DNA of 39,162 bases from an uncultured Streptococcus sp. (lineage in GTDB: Bacteria > Bacillota > Bacilli > Lactobacillales > Streptococcaceae), in contig NZ_CAJPNR010000016.1 of assembly GCF_905372115.1 (NCBI RefSeq), positions 1 through 39,162 of the forward strand, given 5' to 3'. The notes beneath the pieces are model-generated. The model worked only from the letters and a program-made list of their open reading frames with translations. It had not been told where the DNA came from and made no database searches. Positions within the stretch are counted from its first letter, which is position 1, and every line of letters starts with the position of its first letter. The translations under genes and the position numbers were made by a program. This document shows, piece after piece, positions 23,390 to 31,497 of this stretch.

Positions 23390-24400
23390 TTATTTAAAAG
23401 TCACGCAAACAGCTTCAGGAACATAGAAATCGCTGGAGATTTCTGTTAATTTTCCACTCTCTGCATCGCGTTTGAAAATGGTTGCATTGTCAGAGTCTTG
23501 ATGGACCGCAATGATATAGTTTTGGTCTGGTGTGATGTTGAAATCCCGTGGATTTTTGCCATTGGTAGGTGCAATCTGGATTAACCCCAAGCTGCCGTCA
23601 GCTAAGATTTTGTAGACGGCAAGAGAGTCATGACCGCGGTTGGAACCGTAGAGGAACTTGCCATCAGCAGACAGACGGATAGCAGCTGTTCCGTTTGCAC
23701 CTTCAAAGTCCTCTGGTAAGGTGGAGACAGTTTGCAGGTGTTCAAAATAGCCGACTCCATCGTAAATTAGGACTTCAATAGTAGAATTAAGCTCACAAAT
23801 CAAATAGGCGATTTTATAATGATGGTGGAAAACGATATGGCGGGCACCAGCTCCAGCGGCACACTTGTAGGTATCCAGAGGAGTAATCTTTCCGTCTTCA
23901 GCAACATCATAAGTGGTTACTTCATCAGTTCCCAAGTCGCAGGTGATCAGGTATTGATCTGGTGTAAGGTCAGCATAGTGGACGTGGGCTGAAGCTTGGT
24001 TGGCATGCGGTCCTTGACCTTGATGGATAGCTGAGTCAGCCAGTTCCAGTCTGCCATCAGCCAGTCGTCTGTAGACCAAGACTTGTCCCTTATGATAATT
24101 GGCACCGTAAACCAAGTCGCGTTCTTCGTCAACTGCCACATAGCAGAGCGGAGCTCCTTCTTCAACGACATGGTTGAGGAGCTGACCTGCCTTGTCAAAG
24201 GCTGCAATTCCCCCCTGTCCGTCCTTTGCCCCAACAGAATAGAGATGTCCAGTCTTGTCAAAGGCTAGGTAGGTTGGACTGGGCTCTTCAGCAAGCAAGG
24301 TCAAGTTTTCTAAAGTTCCTTTCTTAGAATTAAAATCTGCCTTGTAAATTCCCTTGGAATCTCTGCGAGTATAAGTTCCAAAGTAAACCGTTTGTGTCAT
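23390..24400 (-). CDS. Beta-propeller lactonase family protein (6-phosphogluconolactonase type)
   Basis: 336 residues, cytosolic. MTQTVYFGTYTRRDSKGIY, EEPSPTYLAFDKTG, DQGHGP-like QGQGPHANQASAHVHYAD, GARHIVFHHH, SADGKFLYGSNRGHDSLAVY and GKNPRDFNITPDQNYIIA are the repeated blades and conserved His/Arg/Glu residues of the seven-bladed YbhE/Pgl lactonases. It could hydrolyse 6-phosphogluconolactone in the pentose phosphate pathway; in streptococci the family is often the only candidate, but I see no direct proof here. The ribosome site AGAGGTAA and an extended -10 lie upstream. Confidence 0.88.
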   Translation of the reverse strand: MTQTVYFGTYTRRDSKGIYKADFNSKKGTLENLTLLAEEPSPTYLAFDKTGHLYSVGAKDGQGGIAAFDKAGQLLNHVVEEGAPLCYVAVDEERDLVYGANYHKGQVLVYRRLADGRLELADSAIHQGQGPHANQASAHVHYADLTPDQYLITCDLGTDEVTTYDVAEDGKITPLDTYKCAAGAGARHIVFHHHYKIAYLICELNSTIEVLIYDGVGYFEHLQTVSTLPEDFEGANGTAAIRLSADGKFLYGSNRGHDSLAVYKILADGSLGLIQIAPTNGKNPRDFNITPDQNYIIAVHQDSDNATIFKRDAESGKLTEISSDFYVPEAVCVTFK

Positions 24401-24436
24401 GACATTACCTCTTATATATTTAAATTGCTTGCTACT

Positions 24437-24445
24437 ATTATATCA
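24437..24445 (-). promoter_or_regulatory. Extended -10 promoter of the lactonase gene
   Basis: Minus strand TGATATAAT, about 36 bases before the ATG at 24400. Confidence 0.7.
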
Positions 24446-24642
24446 TAAAAGTAGATGATAGAGTTTAGTGCGGAGAATTTGACTGATTTTCAAAAGAATA
24501 GTATTGGTTTGGAAAAAACAGATAAAAAACAGATAGCGGGTAGGAAGGGGATAGATGGCTTTGTTAGAATAGAATTGTTCAAAAAAACAATTACTGTCAG
24601 GAAGCAACAAAATTCCTGCTTGCTAAACAAAGGAGAAATCAA
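24446..24642 (+). promoter_or_regulatory. Control region of the lipoprotein-MacAB-TCS operon with two inverted repeats
   Basis: No gene is convincing; a 63-codon frame from 24455 lacks a ribosome site and runs into the lipoprotein. TGTTAGAAT at 24562-24570 is the best -10. Immediately downstream are AATTGTT/AACAATT (24573-24579 and 24586-24592) and CAGGAA/TTCCTG (24598-24603 and 24613-24618), both perfect. The first would overlap the transcription start. AAAGGAGAAATCAA precedes the lipoprotein ATG. Confidence 0.5.
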
Positions 24643-24915
24643 ATGAACGTTAAAAAAATTGCTATGCTCGTTGCCCTTATCGGAATGTCAGGATTCTTTT
24701 TAGCCGCATGCGGAAATAAAGAAGCAGATAACTCAGAAATTAAGGACGGGAAACAAGTAGACTTCCAAAAGGATGCTGTTGATAAGAAGACCAAGACAGT
24801 CGATGGCAAAGAAGTAACAGAATACACAATGCCGGATGGAAATGTTATCCAAATCCCAGCAGATGGTGAAGAAATTCCAGAAGATGGATCAGGATCTAGC
24901 TCAGAAGCTGAATAA
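24643..24915 (+). CDS. Small lipoprotein at the head of the MacAB-TCS operon
   Basis: 90 residues. A lysine-rich start, a hydrophobic stretch and a lipobox FLAAC with Cys23 give a lipid-anchored extracellular protein of about 68 residues. The mature part is hydrophilic and acidic (KEVTEYTMPDGNVIQIPADG) and ends in a serine/glutamate tail. I recognise no family. The AAAGGAG site is strong. It lies 28 bases before the adaptor gene in the same direction without a terminator between, so it is likely cotranscribed and may assist the pump or the sensor kinase; that role is inferred from position only. Confidence 0.85.
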   Translation: MNVKKIAMLVALIGMSGFFLAACGNKEADNSEIKDGKQVDFQKDAVDKKTKTVDGKEVTEYTMPDGNVIQIPADGEEIPEDGSGSSSEAE

Positions 24916-24943
24916 AGATTAAAACATGTAGGTTGGAGGCAAT

Positions 24944-26209
24944 ATGTTTCGAAGAAAAAAAATGAATCGTAAGACCATTCTATTGGGCAGCACGGTCATT
25001 CTCGCTTGTGTTGGGCTGGGAGGCTATCTGTATTTTAGACAGATCAATCAACAACAGGCCATGAAAATGGTAGATAAGACGATTGATTCGCTGACAGTCC
25101 AAGAAGCTGTCAATAACAGCAAAAAAACAAGCCTGGTTTTATCTGGGGAAGTAGTTGCCAACAATAGCAGTAAGGTCAAGATTGACCCGTCTAAAGGGGA
25201 AGTCAAGGAAGTATTTGTCAAAAATGGTGATACCGTTACACAAGGACAGCCGCTCTTTTCCTATGCGACAGAGCAGCAATTGACAGCTCAATCGGCTCAA
25301 TATGATGCCCAGTCCAAGGCTAATGGCATTACAGCCGCTCAAAACAGCGCTGCGATTAAATGGGAAACCTATAATCGCAAGTTGGCCAGTCTCAATGCTC
25401 TCAAGGACAAATACAATTCCAGTCAGGATGAGTCACTGCTAGAGCAGATTAAGTCTGCTGAAGACGAGCTGGCTCAAGCGCTGAGCGATGCCAAGACGGC
25501 GGATAATGAAGTAACGACAGCTCAGATTGAGGCTGAAAAGGCTCAGGTGACAGCTCAGACAGAATCAGATCGAATGAAGTATGATACTGTGACTGCCGAT
25601 ACAGCAGGAACGATTACAGCTATGAATGAAGATTTGCCCAATCAGTCCAAGGCCAAAAAGGAAGAAGAAAACTTTATTGAGATTATGGACAAGTCCAAAA
25701 CTCTGGTTAAAGGAACTGTCAGTGAATTTGACCGTGAAAAGCTGAGTGTCGGTCAGAAAGTGGAAGTGGTGGATCGCAAGGATCCTAAGAAACGCTGGAG
25801 TGGTACGGTAACTCAGGTCGGCACTCTGACAGCGGAAAATACTTCCAATAATAATGGTGGGAATAAGCAACAGGAAAATCCCAACCAAGGTAAATATCCT
25901 TATACAGTTGAGCTGGATCAAGGTGGCGAAATGCCACTGGTGGGCTCCCATTCCTATGTCAATATCGTGGAAAATGCTCCTGAGGCTGGAAAGGTAGTTG
26001 TCAATAAGGCCTATACTTTCAGTAAAAACGGCAAGACCTATGTCTGGAAGGTAGAGGGCAAGACTCTGAAAATGCAGGAAGTCAAGACCAAGAAAGTTTC
26101 TGACCGTTTGGTGGAGATTACAGAAGGTTTGACTATGCAGGATACCATTTCAACACCGAGAGCAGGTATGGAAGAAGGGATGGAGGTAGGACAGCATGTT
26201 AAAGCTTAA
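24944..26209 (+). CDS. MacA/HlyD-type efflux adaptor (periplasmic-adaptor-like)
   Basis: 421 residues. One N-terminal membrane helix (about 9-27), then an extracellular part: a lipoyl-like half (VKEVFVKNGDTVTQGQPLFSY), a long coiled-coil hairpin (about 105-205), the second lipoyl half (YDTVTADTAGTITAMNEDLP), and beta-barrel domains. GGAGG precedes the ATG at a good distance. In Gram-positives such proteins pair with MacB-like permeases; the pneumococcal relatives Spr0693-0695 (SP_0785-0787) export antimicrobial peptides and other drugs (from memory). A NNNGGNKQQENPNQG low-complexity insert lies around residues 304-318. It overlaps the ATPase gene by 14 bases. Confidence 0.92.
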   Translation: MFRRKKMNRKTILLGSTVILACVGLGGYLYFRQINQQQAMKMVDKTIDSLTVQEAVNNSKKTSLVLSGEVVANNSSKVKIDPSKGEVKEVFVKNGDTVTQGQPLFSYATEQQLTAQSAQYDAQSKANGITAAQNSAAIKWETYNRKLASLNALKDKYNSSQDESLLEQIKSAEDELAQALSDAKTADNEVTTAQIEAEKAQVTAQTESDRMKYDTVTADTAGTITAMNEDLPNQSKAKKEEENFIEIMDKSKTLVKGTVSEFDREKLSVGQKVEVVDRKDPKKRWSGTVTQVGTLTAENTSNNNGGNKQQENPNQGKYPYTVELDQGGEMPLVGSHSYVNIVENAPEAGKVVVNKAYTFSKNGKTYVWKVEGKTLKMQEVKTKKVSDRLVEITEGLTMQDTISTPRAGMEEGMEVGQHVKA

Positions 26210-26870
26210 GGACATCCACAAATCTTATCAGCAGGGCAGTCAGGAATTTCCAATTTTAAAAGGAATTGATCTGCATGTGAAAGAGGGGGATTTTCTGGCT
26301 ATCATGGGACCGTCTGGATCTGGCAAGTCCACTCTGATGAACATTATCGGCTGTCTGGATAAGGCAAGTTCAGGGACTTATCATATTGAAGGGACCGATG
26401 TGTCTGAGCTGTCTGACAATCAGCTGTCCGATCTGCGCAATCAGAAGATTGGCTTTGTTTTTCAAAATTTTAATCTTATGCCCAAGCTGACGGCCTGCCA
26501 AAATGTGGAACTGCCTCTGACTTACATGAAAATTCCTAAAAAAGAGAGACGGGAGCGGGCACTGGAAATGCTGCGATTGGTCGGGCTGGAAGAAAGAAGT
26601 GATTTCAAGCCGATGGAGTTGTCTGGCGGTCAGAAGCAGCGGGTAGCCATTGCACGAGCCTTGGTAACCAACCCTAGCTTCATCCTTGGCGATGAACCGA
26701 CGGGTGCTCTGGATACCAAGACCAGTGTCCAGATTATGGACCTCTTCAAGCAGTTTAATGATGAGGGCAAGACCATTGTCATCATTACCCATGAGCCGGA
26801 AGTAGCTCAACTCTGCAAGCAGACGGTTATCCTGCGGGACGGTAATATAGAGAGCAAAGCGATAGGATAG
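26196..26870 (+). CDS. MacB-like ABC transporter ATPase
   Basis: 224 residues. Walker A GPSGSGKST (Lys44), Q-loop FQNFNLMPKL, signature LSGGQKQRVAIARAL, Walker B FILGDEPTGALD, H-loop ITHEP. This is the LolD/MacB-type subfamily (235-residue class) typical for lipoprotein, peptide and drug export. It starts inside the adaptor gene, which suggests translational coupling, and precedes the permease by 12 bases with AAAGGAAG as ribosome site. It should power the permease encoded next. Confidence 0.94.
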   Translation: MLKLKDIHKSYQQGSQEFPILKGIDLHVKEGDFLAIMGPSGSGKSTLMNIIGCLDKASSGTYHIEGTDVSELSDNQLSDLRNQKIGFVFQNFNLMPKLTACQNVELPLTYMKIPKKERRERALEMLRLVGLEERSDFKPMELSGGQKQRVAIARALVTNPSFILGDEPTGALDTKTSVQIMDLFKQFNDEGKTIVIITHEPEVAQLCKQTVILRDGNIESKAIG

Positions 26871-26882
26871 AAAGGAAGCTGT

Positions 26883-28100
26883 ATGGAAGATATTTTTGTA
26901 GCTCTGAATTCAATCTTGTCGCATAAAATGCGCTCTATGCTGACCATGTTGGGGATTATCATCGGGATAGGCGCTATCATCGCTATCTTTTCTATCATTG
27001 AGGGAAATACGGAAAATACCAAGCGTCAGCTCATCGGTGGCAACAATAACACAATCAAGGTCGTCTATGACAAGAAAAGCGCCATAGATCCGACTATTCC
27101 AGAGAAATCTCAAGCTCAGAAGCCTTCTTATATTCCCTTTATGGGTGAGGATGTTCTTAGTAAGATTAAGGAAATCTCTGGGGTCAAGAATGCTCTGCTG
27201 ACCTATGGTACAGATGAGAAGATTTACTACCTGAGCCAAAAGTCATCTGGGAAGATTCAGGCGGTTTCGCAGACAGCCGCTGATATCAAGCAGCAACGTC
27301 TGCTGGAAGGTGAAGGATTTGACTCAGAAGCCTTTAAAAATCAAGAGCAGGTGACCTATCTGGAAAAGTCCCTTTATGACAGTCTTTTTCCAAAGGGGGA
27401 TGGTATTGGCAAATATGTTGAAGTCTTAGGAAATCCCTTTAAGGTTATTGGCGTATTTGAGTCAACTGAACAGAGTGGCTTAACAGCTGGTGCGGAAAAG
27501 GTGGCCTATATTCCCCTGCAGCAGTGGCATCGGATTTTTGATACCATTAATGTCAGTCCTGAAGTGACTGTCCAAACCCACAAGGCCGATGATTTGAAGA
27601 AGGTGGCCAAGAAGGTCAGTGATTATCTCAATCAGCAAATGCCACCGTCAGACTATATGTTTGGTGTGCTCAACCTGCAGGAATTTGAACGGCAACTGGA
27701 CAATCTCAACAAATCTAACTTCGTCTTGCTAGCAGGTATTGCCAGCATCTCTCTCCTAGTCGGAGGTATCGGTGTTATGAATATCATGCTGGTTTCAGTG
27801 ACAGAGCGGACTCGTGAAATCGGGATTAAAAAGGCTCTGGGAGCTAGACGGAAGATCATCCTCAAGCAGTTCCTGATTGAGGCGGTCATCCTGACCCTGA
27901 TGGGAGGAATTATTGGCGTGGTGGCTGGTATCGCCTCTGGCTTTGCCATCACCCAGTCTCTAGCTTATCCGTATATTCTATCCCTCTTTTCTGTCTTTGT
28001 AAGTTTGATCTTTTGTTGTATAATAGGAGTAGTATTTGGGCTCCTGCCAGCTGTAAAAGCATCTAAGCTGGATCCAATCGAGGCCCTGCGATTTGAATAG
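26883..28100 (+). CDS. MacB-like ABC transporter permease
   Basis: 405 residues. TM1 (about 20-41: LTMLGIIIGIGAIIAIFSI) is followed by a large extracellular MacB core domain of about 240 residues and three C-terminal helices (about 280-305, 335-358, 365-390). GIKKALGARRKIILKQFLIEAV is the coupling region seen in MacB/FtsX permeases, and SKLDPIEALRFE is the standard C-terminus. MacB dimers act as a mechanotransmitter that moves substrate in the extracytoplasmic space, with the adaptor as conduit. The substrate is unknown; an antimicrobial peptide is the favoured guess. A response regulator follows after 21 bases. Confidence 0.93.
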   Translation: MEDIFVALNSILSHKMRSMLTMLGIIIGIGAIIAIFSIIEGNTENTKRQLIGGNNNTIKVVYDKKSAIDPTIPEKSQAQKPSYIPFMGEDVLSKIKEISGVKNALLTYGTDEKIYYLSQKSSGKIQAVSQTAADIKQQRLLEGEGFDSEAFKNQEQVTYLEKSLYDSLFPKGDGIGKYVEVLGNPFKVIGVFESTEQSGLTAGAEKVAYIPLQQWHRIFDTINVSPEVTVQTHKADDLKKVAKKVSDYLNQQMPPSDYMFGVLNLQEFERQLDNLNKSNFVLLAGIASISLLVGGIGVMNIMLVSVTERTREIGIKKALGARRKIILKQFLIEAVILTLMGGIIGVVAGIASGFAITQSLAYPYILSLFSVFVSLIFCCIIGVVFGLLPAVKASKLDPIEALRFE

Positions 28101-28121
28101 GTAAAGGAGAAAAATCTAAGT

Positions 28122-28778
28122 ATGCACAAGATTCTAGTGGTGGAAGATGATACGACGATTAATCAAGTGATTTGCGAGTTTTTAAAGGAAAGTCAGTATG
28201 AGGTGAGACCAGTATTTGATGGTGGCGACGCCTTGCAGGCTTTTGAAGAAGAGCCCTTCGATCTGGTCATCTTAGATATGATGCTGCCGACCAAGAGCGG
28301 TCTGGAAGTGTTGAAGGAAATCCGCAAGACTTCTCAGATTCCGGTCATGATTTTGACAGCACTTGATGACGAGTATACCCAGCTGGTCAGCTTTAACCAC
28401 CTCATCAGTGATTATGTAACCAAGCCTTTTTCACCGCTAATCTTGGTCAAACGGATTGAGAATATTCTGCGCAGAAATACTGTTGCTTCAGAGATTGCTG
28501 TTGGCGATCTGACGGTTTCTATTGATGACTGCACGGTTTACTGGCAGGGTGAGAAAATGCCTCTGACCAAGAAAGAATATGAAATCTTGCAGACTCTGGC
28601 TAAGAGAAAGGGCCACTTGGTGACCCGTGATCAGCTGATGAATACCATTTGGGGTTACAGTGAGCTGGATAGCCGGGTACTGGATAATCATATCAAGAAT
28701 ATCCGTAAAAAGATTCCGGGTGTGCCGCTGAAAACCATTACAGGTATGGGCTATCAGCTTGGAGGAGAAGACAAGTGA
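28122..28778 (+). CDS. OmpR/PhoB-family response regulator
   Basis: 218 residues. Receiver domain: acidic pocket VVEDDTT (Asp9, Asp10), phosphoacceptor Asp52 in LVILDMMLP, Thr79, and Lys101 in DYVTKPFSP. The winged-helix DNA-binding domain (about 120-215) has MPLTKKEYEILQTLAKRKGHLVTRDQL and RVLDNHIKNIRKKI. It lies 21 bases after the permease and overlaps the kinase by four bases (GTGA), so the pair is coupled. It probably controls its own operon; the inverted repeats upstream of the lipoprotein gene are candidate sites. Confidence 0.94.
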   Translation: MHKILVVEDDTTINQVICEFLKESQYEVRPVFDGGDALQAFEEEPFDLVILDMMLPTKSGLEVLKEIRKTSQIPVMILTALDDEYTQLVSFNHLISDYVTKPFSPLILVKRIENILRRNTVASEIAVGDLTVSIDDCTVYWQGEKMPLTKKEYEILQTLAKRKGHLVTRDQLMNTIWGYSELDSRVLDNHIKNIRKKIPGVPLKTITGMGYQLGGEDK

Positions 28779-30148
28779 AAATTGTCAAAAAGAACTTTCT
28801 CTTGACCTCGTCCATCATTTTCGTGGTGGTGACTATCGTTCTAGCCAGTCTTTACTTTGCCATGCCGGTGTACTATCAGCAGGTTAAGAGCGGAGAAGCT
28901 CAGCGAGAATTTGACCAAGTTTCCAAGCAAGTCAAGGGAAAGTCCAGTCAGGAAATCGGCGAGCTGTTGAGTGATTATAGTAAAAAGAGCAATCTGATTT
29001 GGTTTACCTTGCTGGCGAAAGACAATACGATTCTCTATCCTTCACTCGAAGCTGGCGATGAAAGTTCTCTGCAGCTGACCATCGTCCCAACGATTGCCAA
29101 CAGTGACTATGAGAGCAAGAGTTTATCAGAAAGTTTTCGAACTTCAGATGGTAAAGAAGTTGTCCTGAGAGGAGAATATTCCTTACAGCCTGTTTCTGAT
29201 GCTAGTCGGATTTTGCTCAATCTCTATCCATTTGTCTTGCTTGTGTCTCTGAGTCTAGGTGGTCTGGCTGCCTATCTCTATAGCCGGACTTCCAGTCAGC
29301 GTATCAAAGCCATCTCTAAGAGCACCCGTCAAATGACGAGTCTGGCGCCCGATGTGACCTGTCAGGTCAAGGGGCGTGATGAGATTGCTGAACTGGCCCA
29401 AGACATCAATCATCTCTATGCTAATCTACTGACCAGTATCGAGGCTCTGCGCCTAGAAAATGAAAAGGTAGCAGAAAGCGAGCGGGAAAAGGCTGAGTTT
29501 CTGCGGATGACATCGCATGAGCTCAAGACACCCATTACCAGCATGATGGGGATGGTTGATGGCATGATCTATGGAGTAGGAGAGTTCAAGGATCGAGACA
29601 AGTACTTGCAGAAGTGCCGAGAAATCCTAGAGGAGCAGTCGGAGTTAGTCCAGTCTATCTTAGCCATTTCTAAACTGGAGATGAAGACTGAAACCGAACA
29701 GGAAGTCTTTTCACTCAAGCAGGTCTTGGAGGAAAATCTGAGCACCTATCGAGTTTTAGCAGATGTCAGACACTACCGTTTTCAGGTTAAGCTGACAGAA
29801 GCGAAGGTCAAGGGTAACCGCACCTATCTGCTCAAGGCTATCAAGAATCTTCTGGACAATGCCTTTCATTATACAGTAGAAGGCGGACAGATTCTACTCA
29901 GGCTGGAAGAGCGTAAGCTAGTCATCGAAAATGAGGCAGAACGAGTCTTAAACAAAGATCAAATTCAGCAGATTTTTCAGCCTTTCTACCGGCCAGACTA
30001 TAGTCGCAATCGCAAGGATGGCGGGACTGGTCTGGGACTCTTTATCGTTCAGCAGATTTTGGACAAGCATGGTCTGCGATATCAGTTTGAAGCCGTTGAT
30101 GGGAGGAAGATGCGCTTTAGCATTTCTCTGCCGGCTGTCGAGAAATAG
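28775..30148 (+). CDS. Membrane sensor histidine kinase, HAMP-containing
   Basis: 457 residues from GTG 28775, with GGAGGAG about five bases ahead. TM1 (about 9-29), an extracellular sensor domain of about 115 residues, TM2 (about 149-169), HAMP (about 170-222), the dimerisation helix with MTSHELKTPITSM (phosphoacceptor His248), and the ATPase domain with NLLDNAFHY (N box) and DGGTGLGLFIV (G2). The sensor domain has no recognised family. The long loop differs from the short-loop BceS type kinases that rely on the transporter to sense peptide. It is the last gene of the operon and is followed by a large terminator. Confidence 0.94.
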   Translation: MKIVKKNFLLTSSIIFVVVTIVLASLYFAMPVYYQQVKSGEAQREFDQVSKQVKGKSSQEIGELLSDYSKKSNLIWFTLLAKDNTILYPSLEAGDESSLQLTIVPTIANSDYESKSLSESFRTSDGKEVVLRGEYSLQPVSDASRILLNLYPFVLLVSLSLGGLAAYLYSRTSSQRIKAISKSTRQMTSLAPDVTCQVKGRDEIAELAQDINHLYANLLTSIEALRLENEKVAESEREKAEFLRMTSHELKTPITSMMGMVDGMIYGVGEFKDRDKYLQKCREILEEQSELVQSILAISKLEMKTETEQEVFSLKQVLEENLSTYRVLADVRHYRFQVKLTEAKVKGNRTYLLKAIKNLLDNAFHYTVEGGQILLRLEERKLVIENEAERVLNKDQIQQIFQPFYRPDYSRNRKDGGTGLGLFIVQQILDKHGLRYQFEAVDGRKMRFSISLPAVEK

Positions 30149-30178
30149 CCTTGCATTCTAGCTGGCTGTGCAGGAACC

Positions 30179-30243
30179 GAAGAGAGAAGTCAGAAGCTGT
30201 ATTTTGCGAAAAATACAAGTCTTCTGGCACCTCTCTTTTTTTG
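30179..30243 (+). terminator. Long, tiered terminator after the kinase gene
   Basis: Three nested complementary pairs (AGAGAG/CTCTCT, CAGAAG/CTTCTG, TATTTT/AAAATA) separated by small internal loops form one long stem, ending in TTTTTTT. Confidence 0.85.
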
Positions 30244-30261
30244 CTTTTCCCTATAGCTGAG

Positions 30262-30292
30262 CAGAGAATTTTTCTCTGAAAAATGTTACAAT
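30262..30292 (+). promoter_or_regulatory. Promoter of the AI-2E transporter gene with overlapping palindrome
   Basis: TGTTACAAT (30284-30292) is an extended -10. CAGAGAA-TTT-TTCTCTG (30262-30278) is a perfect inverted repeat covering the -35 zone, a typical operator place. AAAGGAGGAG precedes the ATG at 30319. Confidence 0.5.
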
Positions 30293-30318
30293 GAAATGAC
30301 AAGTTAAAGGAGGAGAAT

Positions 30319-31497
30319 ATGGAGCACAAAGAAAAAGATTTTAGCCTATCTTGGTTTTTTAAATGGTTTTTAGATAACAAGGCCATTACAGTATTTCTAG
30401 TAACCCTTTTGATAGGGCTGAATATTTTTATACTTAGTAAAATCAGTTTTATTTTTAGCCCAGTCATTGAATTTTTGGGAGTAATCATGCTGCCGGTTAT
30501 TTTAGCTGGTCTACTTTATTATCTGTTAAATCCCATCGTCGATTGGATGGAAAAGTACAAGATTAATCGACTGGTTGCTATTACCATTGTCTTTGTTTTA
30601 ATTGCTTTTTTGATTATCTGGGGCTTGGCTGTTGCTATTCCTAGTTTGCAGCATCAGGTCATGGCCTTTGTTAGAAATGTTCCAGCTTATCTGAAGCAGG
30701 CTGACAAGTTTATCGACGATGTCGTGACTAAGTATATTTCAGCAGATTTCAAGCCGCAGATTGAAGAATACACTAGCAATCTGTCTAGCCAGATTACCGA
30801 TTGGGCCAGCAATTTTTCATCGCGGGCAGTCAATTGGGCGGGGAACTTAATTAGTACAACTTCGCAGATTGTCGTGGCTATTATCATCATGCCGTTTATC
30901 CTTTTTTACCTGCTGAGAGACGGGAAAAATCTGAAAGGCTATGTAACCCAGTTTCTGCCAACTAAATTCCGAGAATCCTTTGGTCAAGTGATGACGGATA
31001 TCAACAGTCAGCTGGCCAACTATGTGCGAGGTCAGGTGACGGTTGCTATCATTGTAGCTCTGATGTTTATCGTTTTCTTCAAGATTATTGGTCTGCGCTA
31101 TGGTGTCACTCTTGGAGTCATTGCAGGCGTTCTCAATCTGGTACCTTACCTGGGCAGCTTTTTGGCTATGCTTCCGGCTATGGCAATCGGTTTGATTGCT
31201 GGGGGTCCGGTGATGCTGGCTAAGGTCATTGTCGTTTTCATCATTGAGCAGACTATCGAGGGGCGTTTTGTTTCTCCTCTGGTCTTGGGCAGTCAGCTCA
31301 GCATTCATCCGATTACGATTTTATTCGTATTATTGACTTCTGGTACCATGTTTGGCATTTGGGGCGTTTTCCTGGGAATTCCTGCCTATGCTTCGGCCAA
31401 GGTTGCCATTGCAGCCATCTTTAAGTGGTATCAGAAAGTAAGTGGCCTCTATGAAGCCGATTTTGAACAAGAAGGAGAAATCAGTGAGCAAGAGTGA
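30319..31497 (+). CDS. AI-2E family transporter (YdiK/PerM-like)
   Basis: 392 residues, seven to eight membrane helices in the pattern of the AI-2E/UPF0118 family: paired N-terminal helices (about 16-36 and 50-72), another at about 92-113, a soluble loop (about 115-170), then a helical bundle. GVLNLVPYLGSFLAMLPA and VVFIIEQTIEGRFVSPLVLGSQLSIHP are family signatures. Members include the proposed AI-2 exporter TqsA and Na+/H+ exchangers, so substrate is open. AAAGGAGGAG precedes the ATG. The TPR gene starts inside its last codons. Confidence 0.92.
   Translation: MEHKEKDFSLSWFFKWFLDNKAITVFLVTLLIGLNIFILSKISFIFSPVIEFLGVIMLPVILAGLLYYLLNPIVDWMEKYKINRLVAITIVFVLIAFLIIWGLAVAIPSLQHQVMAFVRNVPAYLKQADKFIDDVVTKYISADFKPQIEEYTSNLSSQITDWASNFSSRAVNWAGNLISTTSQIVVAIIIMPFILFYLLRDGKNLKGYVTQFLPTKFRESFGQVMTDINSQLANYVRGQVTVAIIVALMFIVFFKIIGLRYGVTLGVIAGVLNLVPYLGSFLAMLPAMAIGLIAGGPVMLAKVIVVFIIEQTIEGRFVSPLVLGSQLSIHPITILFVLLTSGTMFGIWGVFLGIPAYASAKVAIAAIFKWYQKVSGLYEADFEQEGEISEQE

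Noticed and set aside
24455..24646. 63-codon open frame before the lipoprotein gene
   Set aside because: No ribosome site, its end overlaps the lipoprotein start, and it covers the operon's promoter and inverted repeats.
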